The notes below the pieces were generated by a model, which was not told the origin of the DNA, did no database searches, and saw only the letters and a list, made by a program, of their open reading frames with translations. From positions 248,001-312,000 of the forward strand of contig JAOTXU010000001.1 of assembly GCA_029862165.1 (NCBI GenBank): DNA of 64,000 bases, in the 5' to 3' direction. This DNA comes from Gammaproteobacteria bacterium. Its GTDB lineage: Bacteria > Pseudomonadota > Gammaproteobacteria > Steroidobacterales > JABDKV01. This document shows, one piece after another, positions 19,017 through 31,000 of the stretch (position 1 is its first letter; each line of letters begins with the position of its first letter). Position numbers and translations under genes: made by a program.

Positions 19017-20357
19017 GTGCTATTGCAACCCGAAAATATCCTCACTTGCCTGGATCGACACCAGCAATTAGCGGGCCCGCGCCGCTACGTCGTGGCCTTT
19101 AGTGGCGGTCTTGATAGCACAGTGCTGTTGGATCTCACTCGACGCGCGTTGCCACGCCAGCGGGGTGCTGATTTGTTGGCCGTACATGTCGATCACAATT
19201 TGCAAGCCGCATCGACGGCTTGGGCAAAACAGTGTGAGGAAACTGCTACGCTTTTCGGTGTAGCTTACGAATCCTGCCAGGTTCAAATTGAGACGCGGCA
19301 GGGCGAGAGTCCTGAGGCCGCCGCCAGAAATGCCCGCTATGCAGCGCTTTGCCAATACATCGGGCCGGGTGACGTATTGATGACCGGGCATCATCGCGAT
19401 GATCAGCTCGAAACCGTGTTACTGCAACTTATGCGCGGTGCAGGCGTAGCCGGGTTGGCGGGAATGGCGGAGTGTAGTCGTTACCAGACAGGATGGCGTT
19501 TGCGGCCGTTGCTGTCCGTCGACCGTGTGTCGTTGCTGGCCTACGCAGAACAATCTCAACTGCAATGGATCGATGATCCGACAAACACCGATTCACGCTA
19601 CGACCGCAATTTTTTGAGACATGAAGTGGTACCTTTGCTTGGCCAGCGTTGGCCCGGCGTGGCGGCCGCCGTTGCGCGCTCGGCACGACACAGTGCCGCC
19701 GCAGTCCGTCTGCTGCGCGAGCTCGGTAGCTCGGATGCCAGCTTTGCCACGGCGAATGCCGACGCGCTTGATCTTAAACGGCTGGGGACGTTATCGGTCG
19801 AGCGTCAACAAAACGCATTGCGGTATTGGCTATTGAGCCAAAGCCTGTCTATTCCAACAACGGCCCATTTGCAGCAGATCGATCAATTGATACACGCGAC
19901 GAGCGCAGCTGGTTGTGTCAGTTGGTCTGGCGGCGAAGTGAGACGTTATCGCAACCAGATTTATGCGATGCAGTCCTTGCCGGCACAACCTGCAGCCGAT
20001 TTTCATTGTGCGGTTTCGCCCGATAGCGTTGTGACATTGCCTGCTGGACTGGGGCAAGTGCGCTGCGCAACTGTCGCGGACGGATTGGATCCGCAGCGTT
20101 ATGGTGACAAATTGTCATTACGGTTTCGCGCAGGTGGCGAAAAGTTACGGCCTGCCGGTAGCGCACACCGGCGCGAACTGCGCAATTTGTTCCAGGAGGC
20201 GGGGATTGTGCCGTGGATGCGCGATAGAATCCCATTGCTCTACGCTGGGGACAGGTTGGCCGCGGTCGCGGGCCTGTGGGTTGAACAGGACCTGGCCGCC
20301 GGCCAGGGTGCCGGGGGTCTTGGGTTAATATGGGAAGACCACCCACCGCTGTACTGA
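19017..20357 (+). CDS. tilS: tRNA(Ile)-lysidine synthetase
   Basis: Attaches lysine to C34 of the CAU-anticodon isoleucine tRNA so that it reads AUA. The 446 residues include the PP-loop AFSGGLDSTVLLDL (S29 to T35), the N-terminal catalytic domain with GHHRDDQLETVLLQLMRGAG and WIDDPTN, and a C-terminal TilS domain (RFRAGGEKLRP, RRELRNLFQEAGIVPWMRDRIP). The start appears to be a GTG at 19017. It closes the long operon that begins at rpsB. Confidence 0.94.
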   Translation: MLLQPENILTCLDRHQQLAGPRRYVVAFSGGLDSTVLLDLTRRALPRQRGADLLAVHVDHNLQAASTAWAKQCEETATLFGVAYESCQVQIETRQGESPEAAARNARYAALCQYIGPGDVLMTGHHRDDQLETVLLQLMRGAGVAGLAGMAECSRYQTGWRLRPLLSVDRVSLLAYAEQSQLQWIDDPTNTDSRYDRNFLRHEVVPLLGQRWPGVAAAVARSARHSAAAVRLLRELGSSDASFATANADALDLKRLGTLSVERQQNALRYWLLSQSLSIPTTAHLQQIDQLIHATSAAGCVSWSGGEVRRYRNQIYAMQSLPAQPAADFHCAVSPDSVVTLPAGLGQVRCATVADGLDPQRYGDKLSLRFRAGGEKLRPAGSAHRRELRNLFQEAGIVPWMRDRIPLLYAGDRLAAVAGLWVEQDLAAGQGAGGLGLIWEDHPPLY

Positions 20358-20468
20358 GCGTGCCGCTTCTGGTAGTTTTTCCCCTGCAGATAAGGCAAAT
20401 GGCAACATTGTCAGAGGTAAAGAAATAGCTTGGCTTTGACTTCGAGCCAGTGCAATGAATTGTTTTGG

Positions 20469-20488
20469 CCAGTGACTACAGTCACCGG
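20469..20488. repeat. Imperfect inverted repeat upstream of pyrG
   Basis: GTGACT (20472-20477) and AGTCAC (20480-20485) are inverted copies around a two-base centre, with partly matching CC and GG flanks. It sits in the 188-base gap before pyrG, about 60 bases upstream of its ATG. The symmetry suggests an operator or a short hairpin. A TTGACT at 20436 could be a -35 box, but no convincing -10 box follows. The rest of the gap shows nothing else I can name. Confidence 0.35.
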
Positions 20489-20491
20489 TAA

Positions 20492-22192
<1,701 letters not shown>

Positions 22193-22198
22193 TCGCCG

Positions 22199-23044
22199 AT
22201 GAAACTCTGCGGATTCAACGTAGGGCTGAACAGCCCGCTTTTTCTCATCGCCGGCCCCTGTGTGATCGAAAGTGAACAGCTCGCGATAGACACTGCAGGC
22301 ACGCTCAAGGACATCACCGGGCGACTCGGCGTGCCATTCATATTCAAATCCTCTTTTGATAAGGCCAATCGCACGTCGATCTCCAGCTTTCGTGGTCCCG
22401 GTATCGAAGAGGGCTTGAGAATACTGGCGGCAGTACGCGATCAGCTCGACGTGCCGGTGTTAACCGATGTGCACGATGACACACCGCTATCAGAAGTGGC
22501 TTGCGTTGTGGACGTCATGCAGACGCCGGCTTTTCTTTGTCGCCAAACAAACTTTATTTTGGCGGTTGCAAGCCACGGAAAGGCCGTCAACATAAAAAAA
22601 GGGCAGTTTCTGTCTCCCCATGAAATGATCAATGTTGTGGCCAAGGCTCGTAGCACGGGAAACAAGCAAATCATGGTGTGCGAGCGCGGCTACTCGTTTG
22701 GTTACAACAATCTGGTGTCCGACATGCGTTCGCTGGCGATCATGCGTGACACCGGATGCCCGGTTGTATTTGATGCGACACATTCTGTGCAATTGCCCGG
22801 CGGACAAGGCGGCGCATCGGGCGGGCAGCGCGAATTTATTCCCGTACTGGCACGGGCGGCGGTGGCGGCTGGTGTTTCGGGGATCTTTGCCGAAACACAT
22901 CCGGACCCGTCACGGGCACTCAGCGACGGACCCAACGCCTGGCCACTGAAGCACATGGAATCGTTATTGAATACCTTGGTGCAGATCGATCGGGTGGTAA
23001 AATCGAGTGAGTTGGCTGAAAACAGTCTCGGCAATCAGCACTGA
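22199..23044 (+). CDS. kdsA: KDO-8-phosphate synthase, probably metal-dependent type
   Basis: Condenses phosphoenolpyruvate with arabinose 5-phosphate to make the KDO precursor of LPS. The 281 residues follow the KdsA pattern ([33 protein letters not shown]). The first strand reads [10 protein letters not shown] with a cysteine (C21), where the metal-free E. coli enzyme has asparagine. By established classification this cysteine marks the metal-dependent class II enzyme, as in Aquifex. It starts six bases after pyrG. Confidence 0.95.
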   Translation: MKLCGFNVGLNSPLFLIAGPCVIESEQLAIDTAGTLKDITGRLGVPFIFKSSFDKANRTSISSFRGPGIEEGLRILAAVRDQLDVPVLTDVHDDTPLSEVACVVDVMQTPAFLCRQTNFILAVASHGKAVNIKKGQFLSPHEMINVVAKARSTGNKQIMVCERGYSFGYNNLVSDMRSLAIMRDTGCPVVFDATHSVQLPGGQGGASGGQREFIPVLARAAVAAGVSGIFAETHPDPSRALSDGPNAWPLKHMESLLNTLVQIDRVVKSSELAENSLGNQH

Positions 23045-24355
<1,311 letters not shown>

Positions 24356-24373
24356 GCGCAGGATTGTCGGGTC

Positions 24374-24661
24374 ATGCGGATCATGCTAACGATCTTATCG
24401 ATTACCCTGTTGGCGCTAATGTATCGCTTCTGGCTTTCTGACGATGGAATACGCGAAGTCTGGCGTTTGGAGCAGGCTGTTGCGGAACAGCAGGCACAGA
24501 ACGAACAGTTGCGGCGGCGTAATAGTGAGCTGGAAGCAGAAGTCGCAGACCTAAAAGGCGGTAGCGACGCGATCGAGGAGCGAGCACGTGCTGAACTAGG
24601 CATGACGCGGGAAAACGAGACGTTTTACAACGTAGTCGAAAACGAAGACGTACCGGAATGA
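24374..24661 (+). CDS. ftsB: Cell division protein FtsB
   Basis: Bitopic divisome protein that links FtsL and FtsQ. The 95 residues have one N-terminal membrane helix (residues 3-20) and then a coiled coil (about 30-70, LEQAVAEQQAQNEQLRRRNS) followed by the conserved ERARAELGM motif. The TGA overlaps the ATG of truD. In most relatives ispD and ispF lie between these two genes; here they are missing. Confidence 0.92.
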   Translation: MRIMLTILSITLLALMYRFWLSDDGIREVWRLEQAVAEQQAQNEQLRRRNSELEAEVADLKGGSDAIEERARAELGMTRENETFYNVVENEDVPE

Positions 24662-25689
24662 CTTTGCCGCAGGTCTGCGGCACGCCCAAAGCCAGCGGAA
24701 CCATACGCACGCGTCCCGAAGACTTTTATGTGAACGAAGTTCTCAGCTTCGAACCGGATGGAGCAGGTGAGCACCTGTTCGTAAATATTGAGAAGACCGG
24801 GGCGAATACGGCGTGGGTGGCGTCACGACTGGGGCGTTTTGCCGGGGCACTGCCACGTGATGTCAGCTACGCGGGGCGCAAAGACCGCCACGCGGTAACG
24901 CGGCAATGGTTCTCCATTCGTTTGCCGGGTCGCAGCGATCCGGTATGGGCCGATTGTAATATCGAAGGTGTACGGATTCTTGGCAGCGTCCGGCACGGTC
25001 GCAAGTTGCGCCGAGGGGCGTTGGCACGTAACCAATTTATCATTGTCGTTCGCGATCTGCAGGGCGCCGGAACGGACCTGGAGCAGTCTCTGGTTCGCGT
25101 ACGCGAGCAGGGCGTACCCAACTTTTTTGGACCGCAACGTTTCGGCAATGATAGATCCAACTTGGAGATGGCACGTGGATGGTTTTCCGGAAAAATCCGG
25201 CTGAAGAATAACAAGCGATCGATGGCCTTGTCGGCGGCCCGATCTGAAATATTCAACGCGGTGCTGGCACGCCGCCTGCGCGATGGTAGCTGGGTGCGTT
25301 GTCTCCGCGGTGAGGCGCTCAATCCTGCCGGTCGCGGTGGGTTTTTTGTATGTGATGATCCCGACGCGGACATTATTGGCCGCCTCGCAACAGGCCAATT
25401 GCATATTACCGGCCCATTGTGGGGCGGCGGTGACAAAATCGTGCGTCATGAGGTGGCACAGCTCGAAGCAGCGGTTGCCGTTGAACATGCGGAGTTGGCG
25501 CAAGGTCTGGTCGCGTCGCGGCTCACCCAGGAGAGACGGGCGTTGCGGGTAATTCCACTGAACATGTCCTGGGAGCTGTCTGATGAAACGCTCACCCTGC
25601 GTTTTGACTTGCCCAAGGGTGCCTACGCTACGAGTGTTCTGGCAGCGGTGATTACGACGAAAGATCAGATGGCCGGGGCAGGCCGTTGA
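24658..25689 (+). CDS. truD: tRNA pseudouridine(13) synthase TruD
   Basis: Converts U13 of tRNA(Glu) to pseudouridine. The 343 residues include the YAGRKDRHAVTRQWFS motif with the catalytic aspartate D76 and the FFGPQRFG block, plus the inserted TRUD domain near residues 155-300. The gene begins in an ATGA overlap with ftsB. Its downstream neighbour surE is separated by an oppositely oriented Smr gene. Confidence 0.95.
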   Translation: MTLPQVCGTPKASGTIRTRPEDFYVNEVLSFEPDGAGEHLFVNIEKTGANTAWVASRLGRFAGALPRDVSYAGRKDRHAVTRQWFSIRLPGRSDPVWADCNIEGVRILGSVRHGRKLRRGALARNQFIIVVRDLQGAGTDLEQSLVRVREQGVPNFFGPQRFGNDRSNLEMARGWFSGKIRLKNNKRSMALSAARSEIFNAVLARRLRDGSWVRCLRGEALNPAGRGGFFVCDDPDADIIGRLATGQLHITGPLWGGGDKIVRHEVAQLEAAVAVEHAELAQGLVASRLTQERRALRVIPLNMSWELSDETLTLRFDLPKGAYATSVLAAVITTKDQMAGAGR

Positions 25690-25694
25690 CGGGT

Positions 25695-26210
25695 CTAGCG
25701 CAACAAAACGTAGAGTGCCCCGCTGCCTCCATCCGAGCGGTGCGCGGTCGTGTAAGCCAGTACCGCGTCACGCCGGCGCAACCACCGATATACCCTGGGC
25801 TTGAGCACGGGCCCATCGCGACCCGAGCGGGTACCCTTGCCGTGCACGATGCGGACACAGCGGTAATCCTGGTTGCGGCATTCGGCTATGAAGTCGTCAA
25901 CTGCGTGTTTTGCCTGAGAGACGTTCAGGCCGTGCAAATCGAGTTCTGCATTAATGCTGTATTTGCCACGGCGCAACTTTCTCAGTACCGAGCGCGTGAC
26001 GCCGGGTCGACAGAAAGAGACCTCTGCCTCGGCATCGATGCCCGGTTCTCCGGTGAGGCTGTCACGCAGCACCTGTTCTTTCTCGTCGCGCGCGAACCGG
26101 GCGTCAGGTTTTGGCCGGGGGCGGGCCAGTGGTGCCCGATCGGTGGAGAGCTTACGCACCCCGGACATTTGTTCGCGAAAAAAACGCTCGTCATCCGGAT
26201 CATCGGTCAT
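25695..26210 (-). CDS. Smr-domain protein (SmrA/YdaL-like)
   Basis: The 171-residue protein has an N-terminal charged, proline-rich region and a C-terminal Smr domain from about residue 85, with the signatures ELDLHGLNVSQAKHAVDDF and VRIVHGKGT and a final TAHRSDGGSGALYVLLR. Smr domains are nucleases that nick or cut nucleic acids in MutS2 and stand-alone proteins; YdaL and SmrB are known relatives, SmrB cutting mRNA at collided ribosomes. Which role applies here cannot be read from the sequence. It is convergent with truD (5 bases apart) and divergent from surE. Confidence 0.88.
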   Translation of the reverse strand: MTDDPDDERFFREQMSGVRKLSTDRAPLARPRPKPDARFARDEKEQVLRDSLTGEPGIDAEAEVSFCRPGVTRSVLRKLRRGKYSINAELDLHGLNVSQAKHAVDDFIAECRNQDYRCVRIVHGKGTRSGRDGPVLKPRVYRWLRRRDAVLAYTTAHRSDGGSGALYVLLR

Positions 26211-26281
26211 GCTAGGTCTCCGTCGCAGCGCCTCGCGGCAGGTACAATACTGTTAGTGCCACGTTCGATCGGGAATGTCCA

Positions 26282-27031
26282 GTGAACATATTACTGAGTA
26301 ACGATGACGGATATCACGCCAAGGGATTGGCGGCGTTATCATCGGCACTGGCCGAGCTGGCAGATATCACAGTTGTCGCGCCTGATCGCAACCGCAGCGG
26401 AGCCAGCAATTCGCTAACCCTCGATTCGCCATTGCGCATACGCAAATCAAGCCCGGGTGTTTATTGTGTCAATGGCACTCCGACTGATTGTGTCCATGTG
26501 GCCATTACGGGTTTTTTAGACGCAGATCCCGACATGGTAATCTCGGGAATAAATCACGGCGCCAATCTTGGCGATGATGTGCTCTATTCCGGGACCGTAG
26601 CCGCGGCAATGGAGGGGCGCTTTCTCGGCCTGCCGGCGATTGCCATTTCCCTCGTTTCGATGCGTAGTGCCAACATGCCCTCGGCGGCCAGAGTAGCCGG
26701 CGATCTCGTCAAGTTGTTGTTCAAATCGCCGTTGCCCAAAGACACGATACTCAACGTCAATGTCCCGGATCGACCATATGAGCAGCTTGCCGGTCTTCGG
26801 GCGACCCGGCTCGGGTATCGGCATCGTGCCGAACCGGTCGTGCAATCGACTGATCCACGTGGTTCGACGATTTATTGGGTGGGGCCTGCCGGACCGGAGC
26901 AGGACAGTGGTCCCGGCACTGATTTTGATGCCATCGCCGAAGGCTACGTGTCCGTCACACCGATGCAAATAGACCTGACCGCGCACCGGGAGATTCATGA
27001 CATAGCGCAATGGTTGCGGGACGGATCGTGA
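26282..27031 (+). CDS. surE: 5'/3'-nucleotidase SurE
   Basis: Survival-linked nucleoside monophosphate phosphatase. The 249 residues start at a GTG with [15 protein letters not shown], whose D8 and D9 bind the metal, and contain [13 protein letters not shown] and [25 protein letters not shown]. It overlaps pcm by a few bases. The block surE-pcm-(yqaA)-nlpD-rpoS is the conserved stationary-phase cluster. Confidence 0.96.
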   Translation: MNILLSNDDGYHAKGLAALSSALAELADITVVAPDRNRSGASNSLTLDSPLRIRKSSPGVYCVNGTPTDCVHVAITGFLDADPDMVISGINHGANLGDDVLYSGTVAAAMEGRFLGLPAIAISLVSMRSANMPSAARVAGDLVKLLFKSPLPKDTILNVNVPDRPYEQLAGLRATRLGYRHRAEPVVQSTDPRGSTIYWVGPAGPEQDSGPGTDFDAIAEGYVSVTPMQIDLTAHREIHDIAQWLRDGS

Positions 27032-27681
27032 ACCACCGCGGCATCGGCATGACGTCTGCCAGGACCCGCGAGCGACTTGTGCAACGTTTGCAGAACCACG
27101 GCATTGCGGATGAAACCGTACTCGACCGCATTCGCAACGTGCCTAGACATTTGTTCGTGGATGAAGCGCTGGCAAGCCGGGCCTACGAAGACAATGCGTT
27201 GCCGATCGGGCAGGGACAGACGATTTCGCAACCCTTTATTGTGGCGCGAATGACCGAGGCGTTAATGGCCGGGGGTCCGTTGGACAAGGTGCTCGAAATC
27301 GGTACCGGTTGCGGTTATCAAACCGCTGTGCTCAGTCCGCTGGTCGGGACCATTTACAGTATTGAGCGGGTCGGTGCGTTGTTACGCAAGACACGGAAAT
27401 TGCTGGGCGAACTGGGGATTCACAATGTTCGCTTTCGCCATGGTGATGGTTGGAAGGGGTGGCCTGCCAAAGCACCTTTTGACGGCATAATTGTCAGCGC
27501 TGCGCCGCGCGAGACACCCGAGGAACTGCTGCAGCAACTCGCCGAAGGTGGCCGGTTGGTGATTCCCATCGGACCCAGTGGATATCAAACCCTTATGGCC
27601 TATACGCGCCATGGCGACAATTTCGAGGAGCGTGAGCTTGGCGGTGTCAGCTTCGTGCCGTTATTGCAGGGCGTTAACTGA
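27028..27681 (+). CDS. pcm: Protein-L-isoaspartate O-methyltransferase
   Basis: Repairs isoaspartyl residues in ageing proteins using S-adenosylmethionine. The core shows [20 protein letters not shown] and the SAM-binding loop [15 protein letters not shown]. The start is uncertain: I give the GTG at 27028, which overlaps the surE stop (GTGA); an in-frame ATG at 27049 would match the E. coli N-terminus better, and an ATG at 27010 lies further inside surE. The product is about 210-217 residues. Confidence 0.93.
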   Translation: MNHRGIGMTSARTRERLVQRLQNHGIADETVLDRIRNVPRHLFVDEALASRAYEDNALPIGQGQTISQPFIVARMTEALMAGGPLDKVLEIGTGCGYQTAVLSPLVGTIYSIERVGALLRKTRKLLGELGIHNVRFRHGDGWKGWPAKAPFDGIIVSAAPRETPEELLQQLAEGGRLVIPIGPSGYQTLMAYTRHGDNFEERELGGVSFVPLLQGVN

Positions 27682-27701
27682 TGCGTATGCGGACGCACTG
27701 A

Positions 27702-28277
27702 ATGCAAATATTTACCGGTTTGTATGATCGGGTGCTGTCGTGGTCAGGTCACCGGTACGCGCGCTGGTATCTGGGCGGACTGAGCTTCGCCGAGTCCTCG
27801 TTTTTCCCAATTCCGCCGGACGTCATGCTGGCTCCGATGGTGCTCGCCGCGCCGCGGCAGGGACTGTCACTGGCAGCGTTGACGACCGTGACTTCCGTGC
27901 TAGGTGGTATTGCCGGCTGGACTATAGGTTATGTCGGTTTCGAAGCGGTTCAGGGTCTGCTGGAAACGGCTGGATACATGGATGATTACGCCCGGGTTAA
28001 CGACTGGTTCGGTCGGTGGGGGTTTTGGGCGGTGCTGATAGCCGGATTTTCGCCGGTTCCGTACAAGGTGTTCACGATAGCCGCCGGTTCCCTGGCAATG
28101 CCGCTGCCTTTGTTCGTGGTGGCGTCGGTAATCGGTCGAGGGGCGAGGTTTTTTCTCGTCGCGTTGCTCATTATGGCGGGCGGTGAGCAGGCTGCGCAAA
28201 GATTGCGGGCGCATGTCGAAATACTCGGCTGGGTAATGATTGTTGCCGCAATCATTGTGTATTTGTGGCTGCGTTAA
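27702..28277 (+). CDS. YqaA/DedA-like membrane protein
   Basis: The 191-residue inner membrane protein has about five hydrophobic segments. It carries the family features FAESSFFPIPPDVMLAPMVLA and GFSPVPYKVFTIAAG, characteristic of the YqaA branch of the DedA/VTT superfamily. DedA proteins act in lipid carrier and phospholipid movement across membranes, but the role of YqaA itself is not established. It lies between pcm and nlpD, overlapping the latter. Confidence 0.88.
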   Translation: MQIFTGLYDRVLSWSGHRYARWYLGGLSFAESSFFPIPPDVMLAPMVLAAPRQGLSLAALTTVTSVLGGIAGWTIGYVGFEAVQGLLETAGYMDDYARVNDWFGRWGFWAVLIAGFSPVPYKVFTIAAGSLAMPLPLFVVASVIGRGARFFLVALLIMAGGEQAAQRLRAHVEILGWVMIVAAIIVYLWLR

Positions 28278-28948
28278 GCAAAACCGTCGTTTTTTTCGCT
28301 TTGTTGTCTTTGGCCCTGGCCGGATGTGGCGGCAAGGCACTTCGTTGGGAACCGAGAGTGCACGTCGTGCGCGCCGGCGAATCGTTGCAGGCGATTGCGT
28401 TTCGTTACGGCGTAGACGCGCAGGAACTGGCCGCATGGAATCGCATCGACAACGCGGATCTCATATTCGCCGGACAGACGCTGCGGCTAACGCCAGCGCC
28501 GGGCCATAAGCCACAGCCGCAGGCGCCAGCAAGCAACGGGGGCGCGACGCCGGTGGCGGTCCGGCCGTCTGCTCCCGCGCCGGAGTGGACCTGGCCGGCT
28601 GAGGGCGCGCTGCTTGCGCGGTTTGGCGATGCAACATCAATTGGCCAAGGTATTGATATCGGCGGAAATAGAGGAAATCCAGTGCGGGCTTCCGCAGGCG
28701 GGCAGGTCGTCTATAGCGGGAGTGGACTTTTGGGGTACGGAAAACTTATCATTTTGAAACATAATGATTCATACCTGAGTGCCTACGGGCACAACAACAG
28801 GCTGCTGGTTGGCGAAGGGGAATCCGTCGCAGCCGGTCAACGAATTGGAGAAATGGGGGTTGGACCCGGGGACCGCGCCATATTGCACTTTGAAATCCGG
28901 ATAAAGGGAAAACCGGTAGATCCGCTGCAATACCTTCCGTCGCGTTAG
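28265..28948 (+). CDS. nlpD: Lipoprotein NlpD, LytM-domain activator of cell wall amidase
   Basis: Outer membrane lipoprotein that activates the amidase AmiC during cell separation. The GTG start at 28265 overlaps yqaA by 13 bases. The signal peptide ends in a lipobox LALAGC with C21 lipidated; a LysM domain (about residues 33-77) binds peptidoglycan; a proline- and alanine-rich linker leads to a LytM/M23 domain (about 105-220). The zinc-site residues of active M23 enzymes are lost: GQGIDIGG replaces HxGxD, and ILHFEIR the HLHFE form. This is expected for NlpD. The rpoS promoter probably lies inside this gene, as in relatives. Confidence 0.93.
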   Translation: MAALSKTVVFFALLSLALAGCGGKALRWEPRVHVVRAGESLQAIAFRYGVDAQELAAWNRIDNADLIFAGQTLRLTPAPGHKPQPQAPASNGGATPVAVRPSAPAPEWTWPAEGALLARFGDATSIGQGIDIGGNRGNPVRASAGGQVVYSGSGLLGYGKLIILKHNDSYLSAYGHNNRLLVGEGESVAAGQRIGEMGVGPGDRAILHFEIRIKGKPVDPLQYLPSR

Positions 28949-28986
28949 TCTGGTTCGACACTGGTTCCATTGGAAGGGTGCCGAAG

Positions 28987-29901
28987 ATGACAGCTAAGAA
29001 CGGGGCTGCGCTTGATGTCGAGCCGGTTGTGCCTGCCGGCGAAAAAAGAAGAAAATCCTTTGACAGACGTGTGCATGATGCAACGCGCTTGTATCTGGGC
29101 GAAATTGGATTTTCCCCGCTGCTCACAGCCAACGAAGAGGTTTACTACGCGAGACGGGTTCAGCGTGGCGATGAAGCTGCGCGCAGACGCATGATCGAAA
29201 GCAATCTGCGTCTGGTCGTAAAAATTGCCCGTCGCTACATGAATCGCGGCCTCCCATTGCTGGATCTGATCGAGGAGGGCAATCTCGGACTGCTCCATGC
29301 GGTCAAGAAGTTTGATCCGGAGCGGGGTTTTCGTTTCTCGACCTACGCCACCTGGTGGATCCGGCAAACCATTGAACGGGGCATTATGAACCAGACCCGG
29401 ACCATTCGGTTGCCGATCCATGTCATCAAGGAGATCAACAAGTATTTGAGATCGGCCAGGAAACTGGCACAGGCCCTTGATCGTGAACCAGACTTCGATG
29501 AGATTGCTGACGACATGGGCTGTTCAGTCGAAAATGTTCGACGCCTGTTCGGGCTTAATGAACGCACGACTTCGGCACATGTGCCGGTCGGTCGCGATGG
29601 TGATCGCACAGTGCTCGATTGCATCCCTGACGCCGAATGTGCCGATCCAGAACACGAGGCGCAGAATGACAAGATCAATGAAGTTCTTGAGACATGGCTT
29701 GAGCGGTTGAGTGAAAAACAGCGCGCAGTAGTCGAGAGACGATTCGGTTTGCACGGTTATGAAAAGCTGACGCTTGAGCAGGTTGGCGCCGAAATCGGCG
29801 TCACCCGTGAGCGCGTACGCCAGATTCAGATGGACGCGCTAAGCCGGCTGCGAGGTTTCATGGAGAGCCAGGGCCTGGATAACGAAACGATATTCGATTA
29901 A
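28987..29901 (+). CDS. rpoS: RNA polymerase sigma factor RpoS
   Basis: Stationary-phase and general stress sigma factor. The ATG at 28987 is preceded by GGAAGGG at a suitable distance; a GTG at 28978 overlaps that Shine-Dalgarno sequence and is less likely. The 304 residues include region 1.2 ([19 protein letters not shown]), region 2 ([56 protein letters not shown]), region 3, and region 4 with [21 protein letters not shown]. The position after nlpD makes RpoS rather than RpoD or RpoH near certain. Confidence 0.96.
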   Translation: MTAKNGAALDVEPVVPAGEKRRKSFDRRVHDATRLYLGEIGFSPLLTANEEVYYARRVQRGDEAARRRMIESNLRLVVKIARRYMNRGLPLLDLIEEGNLGLLHAVKKFDPERGFRFSTYATWWIRQTIERGIMNQTRTIRLPIHVIKEINKYLRSARKLAQALDREPDFDEIADDMGCSVENVRRLFGLNERTTSAHVPVGRDGDRTVLDCIPDAECADPEHEAQNDKINEVLETWLERLSEKQRAVVERRFGLHGYEKLTLEQVGAEIGVTRERVRQIQMDALSRLRGFMESQGLDNETIFD

Positions 29902-29909
29902 GCGGCCAC

Positions 29910-30284
29910 TCACTTGAGTAGGGCAACTGCCAGGGAGCGGCCCTCGTGGGCAAGTACGTTATACGTGCGGCAGGCCGCCGCAGTATCCATGACTTCGAAT
30001 CCGATCCCCAGGCTGTTGACCGCTTTGGTCACATCCGGCGACGGAAAACTCAATGTGCCACCAGATCCCAGGATAATTAGCTCCGGTTGCAGTTCCATAA
30101 CCGGCTGCAGATCATCGGACGACAATTGTGCAATGCCGTTAGAAGTCCAGTTCTCAATAAGCGTCGATGGGGTGATCACACAGGGCGGCATAAACACTCT
30201 GTCGGCCACACGAATGCCTGCGACGCCAAAAGCGCTGATGATGTTTATGCTTTCGCTGATGTCGCGGTGAAACTGCACAATCAA
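29910..30284 (-). CDS. Mth938-like domain protein (DUF498)
   Basis: Small 124-residue protein of the Mth938/Xcc1710 family, related to the mitochondrial complex I assembly factor NDUFAF3. Seen in the sequence are the N-terminal NIISAFGVAGIRVADR segment, PELIILGSGGTLSFPS and the C-terminal GFEVMDTAAACRTYNVLAHEGR, which is the family signature. The function in bacteria is not settled. It is convergent with rpoS, 8 bases apart, and its ATG overlaps the end of the upstream ompA-like gene. Confidence 0.85.
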   Translation of the reverse strand: MIVQFHRDISESINIISAFGVAGIRVADRVFMPPCVITPSTLIENWTSNGIAQLSSDDLQPVMELQPELIILGSGGTLSFPSPDVTKAVNSLGIGFEVMDTAAACRTYNVLAHEGRSLAVALLK

Positions 30285-30907
30285 TCCGTCTGTGTGTCGA
30301 CCTGTCCGCCCAGTATTTGCAAAACCACGCGTCGGTTTTTGCTCCGACTTTCTTCGGACTCATTGCTGGCCACAGGGCGGCTTTCGCCATAGCCCCGGGC
30401 GATGATTCGCTCCGGTTCAATGCCGGCACCTACCAGATAAAGGCGCACCGCCTCGGCTCGCTGACGGGAGAGACGTCGATTGTGTTCGGCGGAACCCTGG
30501 TTGTCAGTGTGACCGGCGACTTCGGCTTCCAGGTCGACGTAGTCGCGCAGAATACTTGCCGCGTTGTCGAGGGCTGCGTGAGATGATTCCAACAGCCGGG
30601 CAGAATTGACTTCGAAGTTGACACCGAGCAGGGGGATTTCCCGGCCGATGGGGCAACCCCACGCATCGACAGAGTGTGCTGGTCGGTGCGGACAATTGTC
30701 ACGGTAGTCGGGCACCCCGTCGCTATCGGTGTCATGCGCACAGCCACGCATAGTAACCGGTGCGCCAGGCTCCGACTCCGTGCACTGGTCGATCGCATCG
30801 ACGACGCCGTCCTTATCCGCATCACACGCGGCACCACAGTCAGCAATTGCCATGGTTGCCGGGCTGGTGAGCAAAAATGCCAATATCAACGCTGTGCCAA
30901 ACCGCAT
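30281..30907 (-). CDS. OmpA-family protein with thrombospondin type 3 repeats
   Basis: Exported protein of 208 residues. It has a signal peptide (about 1-22), two calcium-binding type 3 repeats (DADKDGVVDAIDQC and DTDSDGVPDYRDNCP, residues 29-75), and a C-terminal OmpA peptidoglycan-binding domain with the VAGHTDNQGSAEHNRRLSRQ motif and GYGESRP. There is no lipobox or beta-barrel, so it is probably periplasmic, bridging peptidoglycan to the outer membrane. It is divergent from prfB and overlaps the Mth938-like gene by 4 bases. Confidence 0.9.
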   Translation of the reverse strand: MRFGTALILAFLLTSPATMAIADCGAACDADKDGVVDAIDQCTESEPGAPVTMRGCAHDTDSDGVPDYRDNCPHRPAHSVDAWGCPIGREIPLLGVNFEVNSARLLESSHAALDNAASILRDYVDLEAEVAGHTDNQGSAEHNRRLSRQRAEAVRLYLVGAGIEPERIIARGYGESRPVASNESEESRSKNRRVVLQILGGQVDTQTD

Positions 30908-31000
30908 GCGAAAGGTATATCACAGCCAGGCCGGGCGAAGCCATCGACGGCGGCATGCTGCGTTGCTAACATCCGCGGCTGTTACTTGAGGGGATTCTAA

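Noticed and set aside
26243-26248. TACAAT as the -10 box of a surE promoter
   Set aside because: No -35-like sequence is found at 16-18 bases upstream, so the promoter cannot be supported, though one is expected here.
28265-28948. NlpD as an active endopeptidase
   Set aside because: The zinc-binding residues of the M23 domain are missing, consistent with the activator role known for NlpD.
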